Positions 12,901 through 60,762 of a stretch of DNA of 64,000 nt are shown piece after piece. Below the pieces are notes generated by a model. That model saw only the letters and a program-made list of their open reading frames with translations. It was not told the DNA's origin and did not search any database. The stretch is from NCBI GenBank assembly GCA_963691815.1, contig OY829656.1, positions 12,181,412 through 12,245,411 of the forward strand, in the 5' to 3' direction. Within the stretch, counting starts at the first letter, position 1. Each line of letters starts with the position of its first letter. The position numbers and the translations under genes were made by a program. The stretch is from Echiichthys vipera (lineage: Eukaryota > Chordata > Actinopteri > Perciformes > Trachinidae).

Positions 12901-15900
12901 TAAATGTACTGTATGGTCCGATCCTGCTTTACTGCTGTTGCCATAACTTCTTATCTGCTCCATGTAGTGATAACCCTCTAACACATTACAGATTGTATCC
13001 AGACATCTGACCTGTTTAAAAGAGATAACTTGTATTATTATACTATAAAGCAGTTATGAGTTGCACCTCATCATATTTGATATACTAACCAGCAATCCAG
13101 TCCCTTGTTATTTTTTCATGGAGGCAGCTACATTAAAGTCACTCACATGAATGACACGTTTTCAAAGTAACAGAGAGGAGACAGTACATAAAAGCTAACA
13201 TTTCTATTTTGTCACAGAGAACTTGAGGAAGCAATTCAGCTAAAAGCTGCAAGGCATCTGATGTGCACAGAGGGAATTTCCTAAACCTCCAACACCCGTT
13301 TATTACAAAACTGTAGATAAGCACATATGGGGCAAAATAATTGCCAAATGAATTAGGCAGTGTGCCACTGTCACTGCTTCCATCTATCTGAAGGCATGGT
13401 TGTTTCCATGGCTGCGACTTCTTGGCAGCAGTGTGAGAATATGACGAGAGGATTGCTTTCAGTCTGCATGATGGGTTCAGCGGGAGTTTACAGACCTGCT
13501 ACATAGAGCAAAAGGAAAGACACGGGGCGTCTTAGGAGGAGATAGCTCTTAAATATACTAAACAAGGAAATTCTGTCTAAAGTGGAATCATCAGCATATA
13601 AATGTAGGCCATATGAGCTAATCTACAACAAATCAAAAACTGATCACTTAACTCAAAACCCTAAGGTGACGTGTCATTGTAGCCTCAAGGAGCCCACGTG
13701 CTCCCGGATTACACTTCAGTCGAGGAACGTAAAAAGATGTAATGTGAAAATAATCAAACATATTCATTTTGCAAATTGAATTCATTAATTTGAAAACATA
13801 CAACCCACTGTCATAGCAGCAGTGTGAAAGCTTTAAATATATCTCTTCGGATGCAGTGTAAGATGGATGCTGTAACAGGAGGAGGGCTGACATGACGGGA
13901 CCGATTTATAACTAACAACTGAAAACACTGACAACTTTATTACTCACATGCATGCACCTAGTTTTTTTTTTTCTTATTTAGTTGAGGCCTGAAACCAGTC
14001 ATCACATCGGGGGAGGACTTTTATTGTGCACTGGGAGTTGAAATGACCACAGGAGACAACAGCAGGACCTCTGAGCTCTGCTGCAGAACTAGGATTCCTC
14101 TACTTGGGGAGGGTTTATAAAACATTCAGGACAAAGGGAGACCTGTTGAACAGCAAACCTAATGAGGCCTGACAGGCTCAGCACTTAGCATTCTGCACTG
14201 TTAAAAGCATTTACAGTAGATTCAGAAAATACAGTCTCCATATGTACATTACTGGACTCAGGACCAGTTTTTAGCCACTACAATGTGAATGCTATCAGTA
14301 TAATAGTCAATGGGATGATCTCCCTGACCAGCTGCTCAATAAAGCCAATAAATCCTTAATGGCTAATTTGAAATTAATCTGACCGAGGAAAAGCAGGAAT
14401 GCCAATCAGCCTGCTATCTGTACCCACACTTCAATATGTCTGTTGCAATATAATCAAGCAGCACCCACGAATGTGAAACAACAACACTGCAACGGATGAG
14501 ACGAGGCGTAGGTTCGCTTGGGAAGCTGTCTGTGTCTTGAATCATGCTAATCCTTTGCTCACAGGGGTAAGCAGGAACTCAAGAAGCTGAAAAAGCAGTC
14601 CTCTCTCACGGTGGGTACGATATATTACAATACACAAACAAACAATCAATCCCCAAATGCTGCCAAATAGTTCTTCTCACTACCATTTACTGCATCATCT
14701 ACTGTACAATCAAACAAGTAGCTACATTTTCATTAAAAAGCAGAAACTAACACTGATTTTCAGGCTCCCTTTAAAGCTAGACAAAGCTGCTTGCCATCAC
14801 ACTCTACTGTAGCGTCATCATCCCACTTCCCAAATTACGTGTTAAGTGAATTTTATCATGTAATAGCATACAATAAACATACTATCCTGATAACTATCCC
14901 CATCATACTCCTTGGATACCCCTGGATTAGAAACAACAGCTACAGCAATTTAAGTTTGTATGCAGGGATTACCACCAATCAGGTGTTTTCCTTTTAGGTG
15001 CACATCTTGAGTGACCTACACAGCAAATAGAAGCTCAATGGAAGTGAACTCAGTAAATTAGGCCATACACATTTTGGCAGTAAAGCTTTTATCTACACTA
15101 ACTGATTTTTAAAATCATTTTGCACCTGTCGCCAGGCATGTTCCTAACCCACGAGTCATTCTTTTAGGTACGGACACTATAAACTGTCAAACCACATCAA
15201 ACTACAGTCTAGGCAAAAAGAAAGCATCAAGACTAGAAGCAACTTGCAACTTGATGTAAGATTTAAAAGCAGAAGAAGGATGGAAATCTGTCAAAGATCC
15301 TGTTACTCATCTTCTTGGATTCATGAAAACTTATTTTGATCGACTTTCATGACTGTATTTTTTTCCTGTTGTATAACACTTCATTTTGTTAGATATAAAA
15401 AAGAGGTCAAAAAGAAGTGCCCTTTGTGATATTATTAAATAGTTATTATCAATGTACCATTGAGCTACTTAAAATCCCAGAGTCACCTTGAAATAAAACA
15501 GCAGATTTAACAGCCGCCTTGTCAGAAAATTCTCTTTCCAAATTAAGAATAGAGAGCAAACATCGTTATGAATACACCCAGAGTGGGCAGGCCTTCATCA
15601 GTGTATGAATGATACTTCAGGATTTTGGAAAGAGACTACATAAATGTGACTACAGATGAAAATTAGCCCTTTGGCTAATTCTGGCATTTTTAACCCATGA
15701 ATGATCATGTGTTTTATAATATGCACTGTCCCCTTCTTAAATAAACTGAATTGAATTGATTTAAACAATATTACCTATAGCTATTTTCACATTTATTTTG
15801 TTAAAGGCTGTATTTTGATGTAAAGTTTCTCTTCATTATTCTGTATTCAAGTTTAAAAGGAGCTCCATTGCACTGTTCTTGGGCTGGGGACTGGGTCATA

Positions 15901-18900
15901 AAAATGGTCAGATGAAACACTGAAGAACACAAGATTCCCTAATCGGACACATATAGGGATTGTAAACCACGTCAACTTTAGTTTTAGCCCGCAAAGCCTG
16001 TGATGGGCTCGATGGCAATAAAGCCATTTCCACAGAGCAAAACCAGACCTTTTTGATGTGGGCGCAATTCAGAGGTCTAGAAATAGGCTAATGGTGCGCC
16101 TTCAAGAAGTCAAACCTCACAGTCATCTCTTAACAGTTCATTATTTGGGTTATGTGAAGTGCAAACAGGATCACTACTGATGACAAACCCACAACAAATG
16201 ACTGTATCACCAAACTCTGCAGCTCTACAGAGCTTGTTGCCCTCTTTTAGCTTCCTGTCTTGATTTAAGGCCCCACAACTTTACTGTATGGTTTAGTTTC
16301 ACTTCAGTCTTACACTTGTTCGCTACAGCAGCAAATAACCATTTTTCTGAAAAAAAAAACCAGAACCCCCTGTACACAAAATGTCCAGCACCAAACCACA
16401 GACAAACTTAGCAACAAGCCGATGCTGGATGACCCCTGGGTTCAATACATGCTTTAGCATGTAGAACATACTTCCCTTACTCAAGACAAACTTACACACT
16501 TGTATACACATTACACACTATCGGTATGGGCAAACAAAATACATCCAACAGCATCAGGAATAAGGGAAAGCTGCAAACCATAAAAAACACAAGGGTAACT
16601 AAAGGTATTTTTGGAAGCATTGCCCACCTTTTCATGTCACTCAATTTGATCCTCAGCTGCATTAACAACCTCCTGTACATGAAAGTTCTGAGCGCTACAC
16701 CCGAGCTTTACACTCCGAGGACAGAACACTCTGGTTGCATTACAATATAAATTCAGAATAATTCATACATTTATACTCAGAATGAGCACAGCATAATTTC
16801 ACCTTCCTGAACCTGTCTACAACAATAAACATCAGACGACTCTGAATGGCAAGAGGCTTGAAACAGCTGATTTCTCACCTGCAGTTTGTCCTCTGGAACA
16901 TTGAGCCAGTGGTTAAATGCTTGTGATAGTTTTGACCTCACCTGCTTTCCTGGGGAGAGAGTGGAAAACAAAATATCAAGTTTTAATTACTGTAGTACGT
17001 AAATGAAAAAGAACATAGTCACTCATCGTGAAGTACATCCTTCACAATGAAAGGTGTTGGAAATCATCAGCTCATTTGACTTAAATTAGTTATTTTTTAC
17101 TCATGTTGCTGATATTTGAGAATGCACGCTTTATTGACATTTTTTAGCATCTGTTTTATTGTAATAATTTCAGCCAATATAACTACAGGTAAGCATCTGA
17201 CAACGACAGGCGTGTAGCACCAAATCCTTGGCCCTATAAGCAGTCTTTGTGCCTACACCTCTTTGCTCACCTCGTCTCACTCACTCAGTGGCAACAACAA
17301 GAGATGATGATGGCCCTGCAGCTTCTCCATTCTCTATGGCTGTTTCTAAAATTGATGGGCATGTAATCATACACATATATATATATATATATACATACAA
17401 ATATGTTCTAAAAACACAAGTTTAAAGGTTAATAGAAAAGCGGAGTCTTTAGGGCCGACTTGAAGGATGGAAGTGTTGGCGTTGTGAATATTGGTGGGAA
17501 GTGCACTGTAGAAGGAGGGGACGGCTGCAGCAAAGGTTTTGTCACCCCAGGTCCAGAGCTTAGTTCTGACGGGTTTGAGGAAGTTGTCATTAGTGGACCT
17601 GAGGTGACGGGTAGGGGTTTGGCGGTGGATGAGGTCAGAGAGGTAGGGAAGGGCCAGTTTGTTAAGGGCTTTGAAGGTGATGTTGGAACCCTCAATGTTG
17701 AGGGACAAATCCTGGGTGGAGCGGGTGAGGGAATTGGGCCTAAGATAAGGATTTGAGATTCATTGCAGCTGAGTTTAAGAAAGTTGTGTTGCATTAAACA
17801 CGCTCTGATTTTAGTCTGGGTTTTTTTTCAACATTAGTTCAAAATATTTGAAAGGCATTGAATGTCTGGTAATCATATTAATACACAATATAGGCAAAAA
17901 ATGCCTATATTTAAATGCATTGTTTTCTTAAACCAACACATATTATTGATCAAATAAATGCACGGTGTGTTCATCAATAAAACAATAAAGCCCCCTTATG
18001 TTAACGTCAGATCACTGTTTGTCATTTTACGTATCAATCATTTTACAGAGCAAACTAATGGAAACCGAATGCACTGCAATTGGAGAAAAGCCATATATCT
18101 GCAGATGTTGCAGTTAGCTTACTTAAAGTGAAATCATCCCAGGGTCTTTTTCAGCAAATACACTCATCACATAAGCCACCGAGGGAATTTTTTTCGTGTA
18201 ACAACTATTAACAGAGAAATCGGGTAGAGTCGCTAACAGCTGAATGCGGCTAATACTGCTCAAGATAACACCAAACCTCTGCAATAGCATGGTATGAGCC
18301 CCTACACATTAACCGAAACATTATGGCCTCCTTCATTTTGGATTGCATTGGGTAAATGACTTTAATAGACTTTACTACAAGACGAACTGGTACCGGGACC
18401 AGTAGGTAAGTCTTTCAAAACACTCTTTTAATAAACTCTGGGTTCTCTAACGGCATTGTTGGTGCTTCGGTTAATGCTACTGCAGAGGTCTGGTGTTATC
18501 ATGAGCAGTTTAAGTGGATAAAAAATATTGTTTTAATGCCTATACCGTGCTGCCCTGAGCTAATCAGTGTTAGCCGCATTACATTACATTAATTACTGTT
18601 AGCGACTGTTCGGGATATCTCCGTTAATAGTTCTTACAAGAAGAGAATTGTCTCAATGATGAGTGTATTTGCTGAAAAAGATGATTTTGCCCTGGGATGA
18701 TTTTATGCCGGAATTTCACTTTAACTTCAGCATCTCTGAGAGGTGTGTCTTTACATGCATGGTGTTCTTCCCTCCTATTCTGTTCTCACCCTCACACTTT
18801 TACCCCATCATTTTGTCTTAATTTTTTTTATTTGTAAATAAAATGACCGAGCACCGTGTACTAACAGCATGCGATACAAGCGAGCATCACTTTGATTGTT

Positions 18901-19601
18901 TTATATTGGAATTTCGAAACTGTCCACGAGCAACGCAGCGCTGCACCGTCTATTAACAGTTTCCTCCCCTTGTTTTGTTTTTTTAAACCACCCTTGGGCC
19001 CTGGGTAGTCTGTATTATCTGCAGTGGCAACCTTTCAATAATTACACTCAATCCCTGGATATTACCAATATGACAAATCAGTTCATGTTGAAACTATTAT
19101 CTACCATAACATTACTTGCTAACTTAACTAGCTCACTTTAACATAGTGAGACCATGTGCTGCTGCCAAATTACAGATTTGTAATTCCAGAATAATATTAG
19201 TCAGTTGTCATGACTGTGTTCCATATGTACTATGCACAAACACAAAGCTAAGCATTAGCATTGACCAACAACAACTCATCTTTTGCAGTGTGCAGTTTAT
19301 GTCTGTATTGCTACACTACAGTCTTTTATCACAATCATCATTTTAGGCATTTTGCTGATGCTATGATCCAATGCGACTAACGGGAAGTGAGCAGGTCAGT
19401 GCTCAGTGTAACTCTTGGCCACATCAGCAGTATATGTGGCTTTTAATGACCTTCGAGCTGAATGTCTACATGCCTCCATACAGGCCTCTTCCACCACTCT
19501 GCAGTCACTGACATGGAGAAAGACTCACCTGGTAGTTGCAACAAGTACTTATACGGTTCCAGCAGCATTCGCTCAGAGGCACCTTGCGAGTCACCATCCA
19601 T
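9161..19601 (-). CDS. ggps1: Geranylgeranyl diphosphate synthase (GGPS1), three coding exons
   Basis: GGPS1 adds isopentenyl diphosphate to farnesyl diphosphate to make the C20 donor used to prenylate Rho and Rab proteins. It is a cytosolic trans-prenyltransferase of the mevalonate branch. Joining 19601-19529, 16949-16879 and 9964-9161 gives 315 residues with matching phases (1, then 0). The first aspartate-rich motif DDIED is at about residues 65-69, a GQGLDIHWRD segment follows, then QKTGGLFGLAVGL, and the second motif RDDYAN is at about 188-193. Similarity to human GGPS1 (300 residues, from memory) is strong throughout. The start MDGDSQ matches the length of the human N-terminus. Oddities are Leu at about residue 217, where the family has Pro (EGKFSFP), and a C-terminus about 15 residues longer than human, rich in Ser, Thr and Glu. 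It lies head to head with ARID4B. Introns are about 2.6 and 6.9 kb. Confidence 0.95.
9965..16878 (-). other. ggps1: GGPS1 intron 2
   Basis: About 6.9 kb between coding exons 2 and 3. It holds a SINE-like relic at about 10470-10580 and a very AT-rich stretch at about 11720-12360. No other gene or RNA is supported. Confidence 0.85.
10470..10580 (+). repeat. SINE-like dispersed repeat relic
   Basis: The words GTTAGCACTGT, CACAGCAAGAGG, a degenerate B-box-like GTTTGAACCC and AAGTTTGCATGTTC occur in the same order as in a very common fish repeat. There is no complete tRNA cloverleaf, so it is read as a decayed interspersed repeat rather than a tRNA gene. Confidence 0.55.
16879..16949 (-). CDS. 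ggps1: GGPS1 coding exon 2
   Basis: 71 bp exon with acceptor CTCCCCAG and donor GTGAGAAA on the minus strand. It completes Gly25 and encodes residues 26-48 (KQVRSKLSQAFNHWL and on), nearly identical to the human segment that binds substrate diphosphate through Lys and Arg. Confidence 0.95.
17375..17392. repeat. (AT)n microsatellite
   Basis: Nine AT units directly beside the 3' end of the L2 relic. Confidence 0.9.
17408..17755 (-). mobile_element. L2-clade LINE relic, C-terminal end of reverse transcriptase ORF
   Basis: The minus strand encodes the typical L2 ORF2 tail: an FKALNKLALPYLSDL segment, an LRST...RTKLWTWGDKTFAAAVPSFYSALP segment and, after a frameshift near 17460, an LPSFKSALKTPLF ending. 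The pattern is characteristic of L2 elements in fish. It is a 5'-truncated, frameshifted, inactive copy in the same orientation as GGPS1. Confidence 0.85.
18123..18724. mobile_element. Foldback inverted-repeat element flanked by TTAA (piggyBac-type MITE)
   Basis: Two arms of roughly 200-250 bp (about 18127-18320 and 18466-18720) are imperfect reverse complements. Both outer ends read TTAAAGTGAAAT, and shared words such as ATCATCCCAGGG, TTTTTCAGCAAATACACTCA and TCGCTAACAG occur in order in both arms. TTAA at 18123-18126 and 18721-18724 fits a TTAA target-site duplication. There is no transposase, so it is non-autonomous. Confidence 0.8.
19529..19601 (-). CDS. ggps1: GGPS1 coding exon 1 (start codon)
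   Basis: The exon has an AATATAG acceptor (exon begins at 19621) and donor CAG/GTGAGT. After 20 bases of 5' UTR the ATG at 19601-19599 starts MDGDSQGASERMLLEPYKYL, aligning with the human N-terminus ending LLEPYKYLLQLPG. An upstream in-frame ATG at 19637 lies beyond the acceptor and is intronic. Confidence 0.92.
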
Positions 19602-19621
19602 TGCTTCAGGTTTACACGAAT
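19602..19621 (-). other. ggps1: GGPS1 5' UTR part of exon 2
   Basis: Twenty bases between the splice acceptor and the start codon. They imply that at least one non-coding exon lies further upstream, toward 21 kb. Confidence 0.75.
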
Positions 19622-20780
19622 CTATATTGGAGGACAAAGAACATAAAAATGTTCAAATAATGTTGATGTTTTTGAGGTCTGACATTGATAAGTTTACCCT
19701 TTTATTGTATTTGTTCCTTTAAATAAGAACATTATTGAGACACAGGAAATCGCTGAGAAATGCTAAATGAACACTGTAATTGTGAAGCTTTACATTAAAT
19801 ATACTCTAACTTATCTAAATCCGACAGGAAACTTTGGACGAATCCTAATAAATATTTTCTATGATCTAATGTTTGTCAGGGGCATGTGCACATCACATGA
19901 CTGGTTAAGTCAAAACCATCACATTACCGGTTAGTCACAGAGGCTGGTGACAAGGGATGTAGCGATAAAAACAAAAGTGCGATAGTGATCATCATAACAT
20001 TATATCCTATGACAGCAGTTAGGGTTCATTTCATAAAAGGGTCTGGACCAGATCACTGAAATCAGGTCAAATCAAAAAAAAAAACTATCTAGAAACTGTA
20101 AAAATAATATTACGAAACTAAATTCAGTTAAAACGGTAACACTGCACTGCAGCTCTGCTTGTGATCAAATGTTGATGCAAACCTTGATACAAAATGTCCT
20201 GACAGTCTGATCATTTGATTATCCAACTGTCAGGACGTTTTGTATCAAATAACACAATGCTGTGTGTTGCAAATGCAATTTTATATTAAGAATACCTGAT
20301 GTCTTGTCGTGTCATTATTTACTGAGTCATCAATGCTTTTGAAAAGCTGACACTTCAACATAGTTGTTAGTTTAATAGTTCACACTGTATAAACATAGCC
20401 CTGTAACTGGTGATAAAGTATAATTCAACACTGAACAATATTTGGTGTTAAGCGGAAACACAATATATAATCAATACAAATTTTAACTGCCTAACTAGAG
20501 TGACCATATCTAGGTAATTCCCCATTAGATGTGTCAGTTTCACTTTAAAAGAGAACCTTGACTTATACAAAGACACCTTTTCTAAAGTTTTTGCAGCAAG
20601 TTGTCCCATCACGTTGACAATGTACATCACCTTTAAGTGGATGTTTAAAAACTATATTCATCTGTTTAATTTACAGTGACTCAACTCACACATACACAGA
20701 TGGACTTAAACTAACTAACTAACTAAAACGCTGCTTTGACATAAAGAAGAAAAAGTCTTAACTCTCTTAACTCCACCCAC
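19622..20780 (-). other. ggps1: GGPS1 5' UTR intron (inferred)
   Basis: The sequence between the 5' UTR acceptor at 19622 and the promoter zone. It contains the 23 bp hairpin at 20184-20248 and otherwise no recognisable feature. Confidence 0.5.
20184..20248 (+). repeat. Near-perfect 23 bp inverted repeat (hairpin)
   Basis: TTGATACAAAATGTCCTGACAGT at 20184-20206 pairs with 20226-20248 around a 19-base loop. 22 of 23 pairs are Watson-Crick. In a plus-strand RNA the remaining pair is a G-U wobble, giving an unbroken stem. It is short for a pre-miRNA and could be the remnant of a small palindromic element. Confidence 0.85.
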
Positions 20781-21200
20781 CTTGGCTGCTGCTTGTCAGT
20801 CTGCTGACTCGCCCTGTATTCCTGTTAGCCACCCTGCTAGTTAGCTTAGCATTAGCAGGCTAACATAAACGCGCCGGTAAACAACCAGTTGGGCATTTCT
20901 TTCTTTCCTTTTTCAGAATAAAAACCTCCTCACTTCAACGCTGGTCGACTAAAGGCACACGATGTGACCGCAACATCCACACTTTCATATCATTTTGGGT
21001 CCGTGTGTTACTGGTTTATTAACCGGATGCTATGCTAAGCTAACGCCGTTTGGCTACGCACTGTACAGAGACTTTTCAAGGCGAGCTAGTTTTCAAGAGC
21101 TACCTATATATGCTTCGGCGTCCTTACAGAGCATGCGCAGTGTAGGTGGGGACTGTAACATGGGTGCCTCGCAGATTGTGTGTTGCAGTTGCTCTTCTGC
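20781..21200 (-). promoter_or_regulatory. ggps1: Probable GGPS1 promoter and non-coding first exon zone
   Basis: A plausible minus-strand donor (CCAAG/GTGGGT) lies at 20781/20780, and an NRF1-like word GCATGCGCAG lies at 21131-21140. CpG density rises here compared with flanking DNA. The transcription start cannot be placed from sequence; the exon itself is inferred. Confidence 0.4.
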
Positions 21201-21639
21201 ACTGCCCGGTAAGAGCTTTCGGCCTTTAGGCGAATCAAAAAAACACACATAACGCCTTGTCTTGTTGCCAAAGACTATTACATAATTTGGGCATTTAAAA
21301 TGTACACCGTTGGTTTAGCAGACCGCATACTTTTTAGATATTGTTATTCTTATGTTTGACTATCTTTATACATTTGCACGTATGTTATTATTATTTCTAC
21401 ATTTAGAAATACATTTTAGTATTGTGCATTACACTGGATCATGTAAGAAAAGTAGTTGTTTCCTGAATCTTTTCAATCAAAAAACAAACAAAAACGTCTT
21501 GTCGGGACATTCAGATCTACATATCGAGCACACGCGTGTTCAAAAACTGGGGGTTGTAGTTTTTTTTTTCTCTGTATTGTGAGAACAATCCAGCAGGATT
21601 ACTTCGTATACCTTACCATAAATATTTTTCTCCTCGATC

Positions 21640-21760
21640 AGCCAATCCTGTCCTGCTAAGGCGTTTCCCTTCCCTGTGCCATCCAATGAGCGGGCGCATC
21701 TTCGTGGGAGGCGGGGCTAACGTGCCTGTCAATCATTCTCGGGAGGCGGGCGGAAGGATC
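21640..21760 (+). promoter_or_regulatory. arid4b: ARID4B core promoter region
   Basis: CCAAT words are at 21642-21646 and 21683-21687, and GC-box-like GGGAGGCGGGGC and GGGAGGCGGGCGG at about 21707-21718 and 21741-21753. No TATA box was seen. This fits a CpG-type promoter, divergent to GGPS1. Confidence 0.55.
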
Positions 21761-21764
21761 ACAG

Positions 21765-21946
21765 AAAGAGCTGGGCTAGAGGAGCTACTCAACAAGCGAA
21801 AACGACTTTTACCCATCCGCATCCAACATCAACCAGGGGCCAACGGACGACGTTTAAACCTGTCAGATTTCCCACATAAATGTCCCTATGGATTACTAAT
21901 ACACTTTCGTCGAAAAACAGAGGTGTTTCTCAACTTGACAGCATAG
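21765..21946 (+). other. arid4b: ARID4B non-coding exon 1 (5' UTR)
   Basis: A strong donor ATAG/GTAAGC ends the exon at 21946. The left boundary is only an estimate downstream of the GC boxes. The first exon carries short upstream ATGs (21880, 21888), one of which opens a frame running into exon 2. Confidence 0.5.
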
Positions 21947-24116
21947 GTAAGCCTGCTTTTGTTCGGCAAAGCATCGCTATTTTTTGAACATTTCACTAGC
22001 TCGCTCCTGCTGCTACCAAGCCAACCTTGACGTAGCTAACTTGTTAACTAAAGCTGTGTTTAGGATGATTTTAGAGAATAAATGAATTAGGCGACCGGAC
22101 AGCAAAAAAAAAAAGCTGACGGCTGAGATTACAGAAAAAAACTTGGGTCAGCTCGATAACAAAGTTGTGCTGTAGCCAGCCCAAATGAAGCTGATGAGCA
22201 CAGTGAAAGGTTATGAATAGTTTCAAGCCTGCTGGACGAGCCCGGAGTGTTGTGTTGTTGAGCGGAGGAATCCTCCGAAAGGTTGTCGTCGAGCTGCGCC
22301 TGTCATGGTGTCCCCTAATAGCCATCAAAAGTGGTATTACACGAAACCATCGTGGCTTGAACATCGCTGCAGGTTTATGATTTGTCGACCAGCGACTAAA
22401 CGGTGTAGTTTAACAGGTAAATTGCATTGTCAGGCTTTTCTTTTGTGCCACACCAGTATCATTAAGCTTCTCACGATTGACTTGTCCAGCGTAGGTTGGA
22501 CCAGACGGGCTACGACCCGTTTGATCAATTTTATGACCAGATGCGATGTGGACTATTTTCCCCTTCTGCTTCATAGGACTTATGATATTTTCAATGCTGT
22601 GTGTGTGTGTGTGTGTGCGTGATCAGTATTTTTGCACATTCCCGTAACTGGCAACATCGCTGCTGACAACACTGTCAGGGATCATGGTTTAAATGAGCTC
22701 GACGCTTTAGTTAACACCAGGGTTGTAGGACAGGGGGAAATACGTACGTGTGTATGTATGTGCATTATTTTTTGGTGGTTGGTCAATCACTCACTTGCAG
22801 CGGGCTGTTTCTAGCAAATTGTCTGGGGCGGATGACATTGTATCCTCCGCGATCATTCACCGCGACCAAGAGCCAACAAATGAGGGCTGCGACCTTGGCT
22901 TCTGTTATTCCAATAAAAAAAATGTTGTCGGTATTAATGCGATGTTACTGCGTTACAAGTCTTCATCGTTGCGTGACCTTGTTGCGAGCCGTTTCGTCGA
23001 CTTGTTTCTTTGTCAGAAGCAACGTTACTCAGTGAACAGTCAGCGAAAAATGCCAGAGCAGTCGTTAAAGCGAACATTTTGTGAAGAAAGAAAGTGACTT
23101 TTAATGGGCCTGCACGGGTAATTCTCACTTTGTCCAACTTGACGCTGTTATTGCGACACCGCTTTGATATGCCATTCCTATAAAGGCTGGTTTGGTGGCT
23201 GTGTTGTTGCCCACAAACAGTGTTATTATCGCTCTGAATTTGCTGTCGAGTGTTACTCTCTGCAGAGAGCAGCGGCGCACCGAGACGAGGGGGGAGAAGC
23301 GAAAACGAAAATGAACGGTCTCGGGGGCAGTTTTGTTTTTTTCTGTATAAACCAAGAGATTCGCCTCCGAAAGAGAAATGGCTCTGGTAGTGGCAGGTGA
23401 ATGGCGACCACCGTCCCTGCAATTTCCACTGTTTGTGCGCTGAAGTGTTCCCCTTTTTAGCCGACTGTCAGCTACAGAAATGGCGTCATCCTCTGCTGTA
23501 GAGTCAGTGCAGTGCAGACAGCGGGCGCACCACGCTGCTGCCGTCCTCCCGAAGAACCGAGCACCGTGCTGCTTTTTACTGTGTCACTTCATCCGAAACT
23601 ACTTCATTATCCGTGCATTTGTGCAGACCGAGAGAGGCCAGCGACGAGTTACTTTGTGTTTGCTCGCCCTTCGTTGCCACAAGCCGAGTCTGGCTGTTGA
23701 CTACAGTGCACTGGGCATTACATAAACGGCTTTAAGGGCTCTGCGAATGAGTGATCAGCCTGCCACGGCTTACTTTGCAACACAGATATTTTTGGGAATG
23801 TGGCTCGGGCACACATACTATTAGCCTCGTGCATTAGTCGGGATTATTCAAGCAACCGATCTTTAAACTTTTCTTCAATCAATTACAGCCTCAATTCAGA
23901 ATGAACCACACAATCCCTAAAATGAGATTTCATGTGCAGACGATGTGTTTTTCGAAGCAATGTAAAGTGTGAGTCTACCGCCCAGATTTTTTTCATGGCA
24001 TCCAGCAGTGTAGCAGAATAAGTGATGTCATCATAACATAACCCTGTCTTGTTGTGGCAGACTGAAGTTATCATTCAGTCTGTAATGTCTAACAGCATCT
24101 TACCCTCTTTTCCCAG
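21947..24116 (+). other. arid4b: ARID4B intron 1, CpG-rich
   Basis: About 2.2 kb. CpG is frequent up to about 23.7 kb, consistent with a CpG island shore. It holds a TG microsatellite at 22598-22617. Another CpG-rich patch at 23270-23400, ending in a possible donor (GGCAG/GTGAAT), might be an alternative first exon. Confidence 0.6.
22598..22617. repeat. (TG)n microsatellite
   Basis: About ten TG units ending in GTGCGTG. Confidence 0.9.
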
Positions 24117-24159
24117 CCTCAGATTCGTTACACTGGTCACCTAGAGGACTCATAGAGAG

Positions 24160-24165
<6 letters not shown>
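24117..24165 (+). CDS. arid4b: ARID4B exon 2: 5' UTR end and first two codons
   Basis: Acceptor TTTTCCCAG, donor AAG/GTATGT. Only ATGAAG (24160-24165) is coding, giving Met-Lys. The split after MK fits the conserved vertebrate N-terminus. The start has G at -3. Confidence 0.9.

Positions 24166-60762
<36,597 letters not shown>

Larger units (their letters stand above)
16950..19528 (-). other. ggps1: GGPS1 intron 1 (between coding exons 1 and 2)
   Basis: About 2.6 kb. It contains an (AT)n run at 17375-17392, an L2 LINE relic at about 17408-17755 and a TTAA-flanked foldback element at 18123-18724. No other coding sequence is supported. Confidence 0.85.

Noticed and set aside
17460..17756. 98-codon plus-strand frame
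   Set aside because: It is the antisense of the L2 reverse-transcriptase relic.
21686..21946. 86-codon frame MSGRIF in the promoter region as a gene or uORF
   Set aside because: It begins at the CCAAT box, probably upstream of transcription; composition looks like chance.
22934..23422. 162-codon minus-strand frame in intron 1
   Set aside because: Several overlapping frames occur here because CpG-rich DNA has few stops; no domain.
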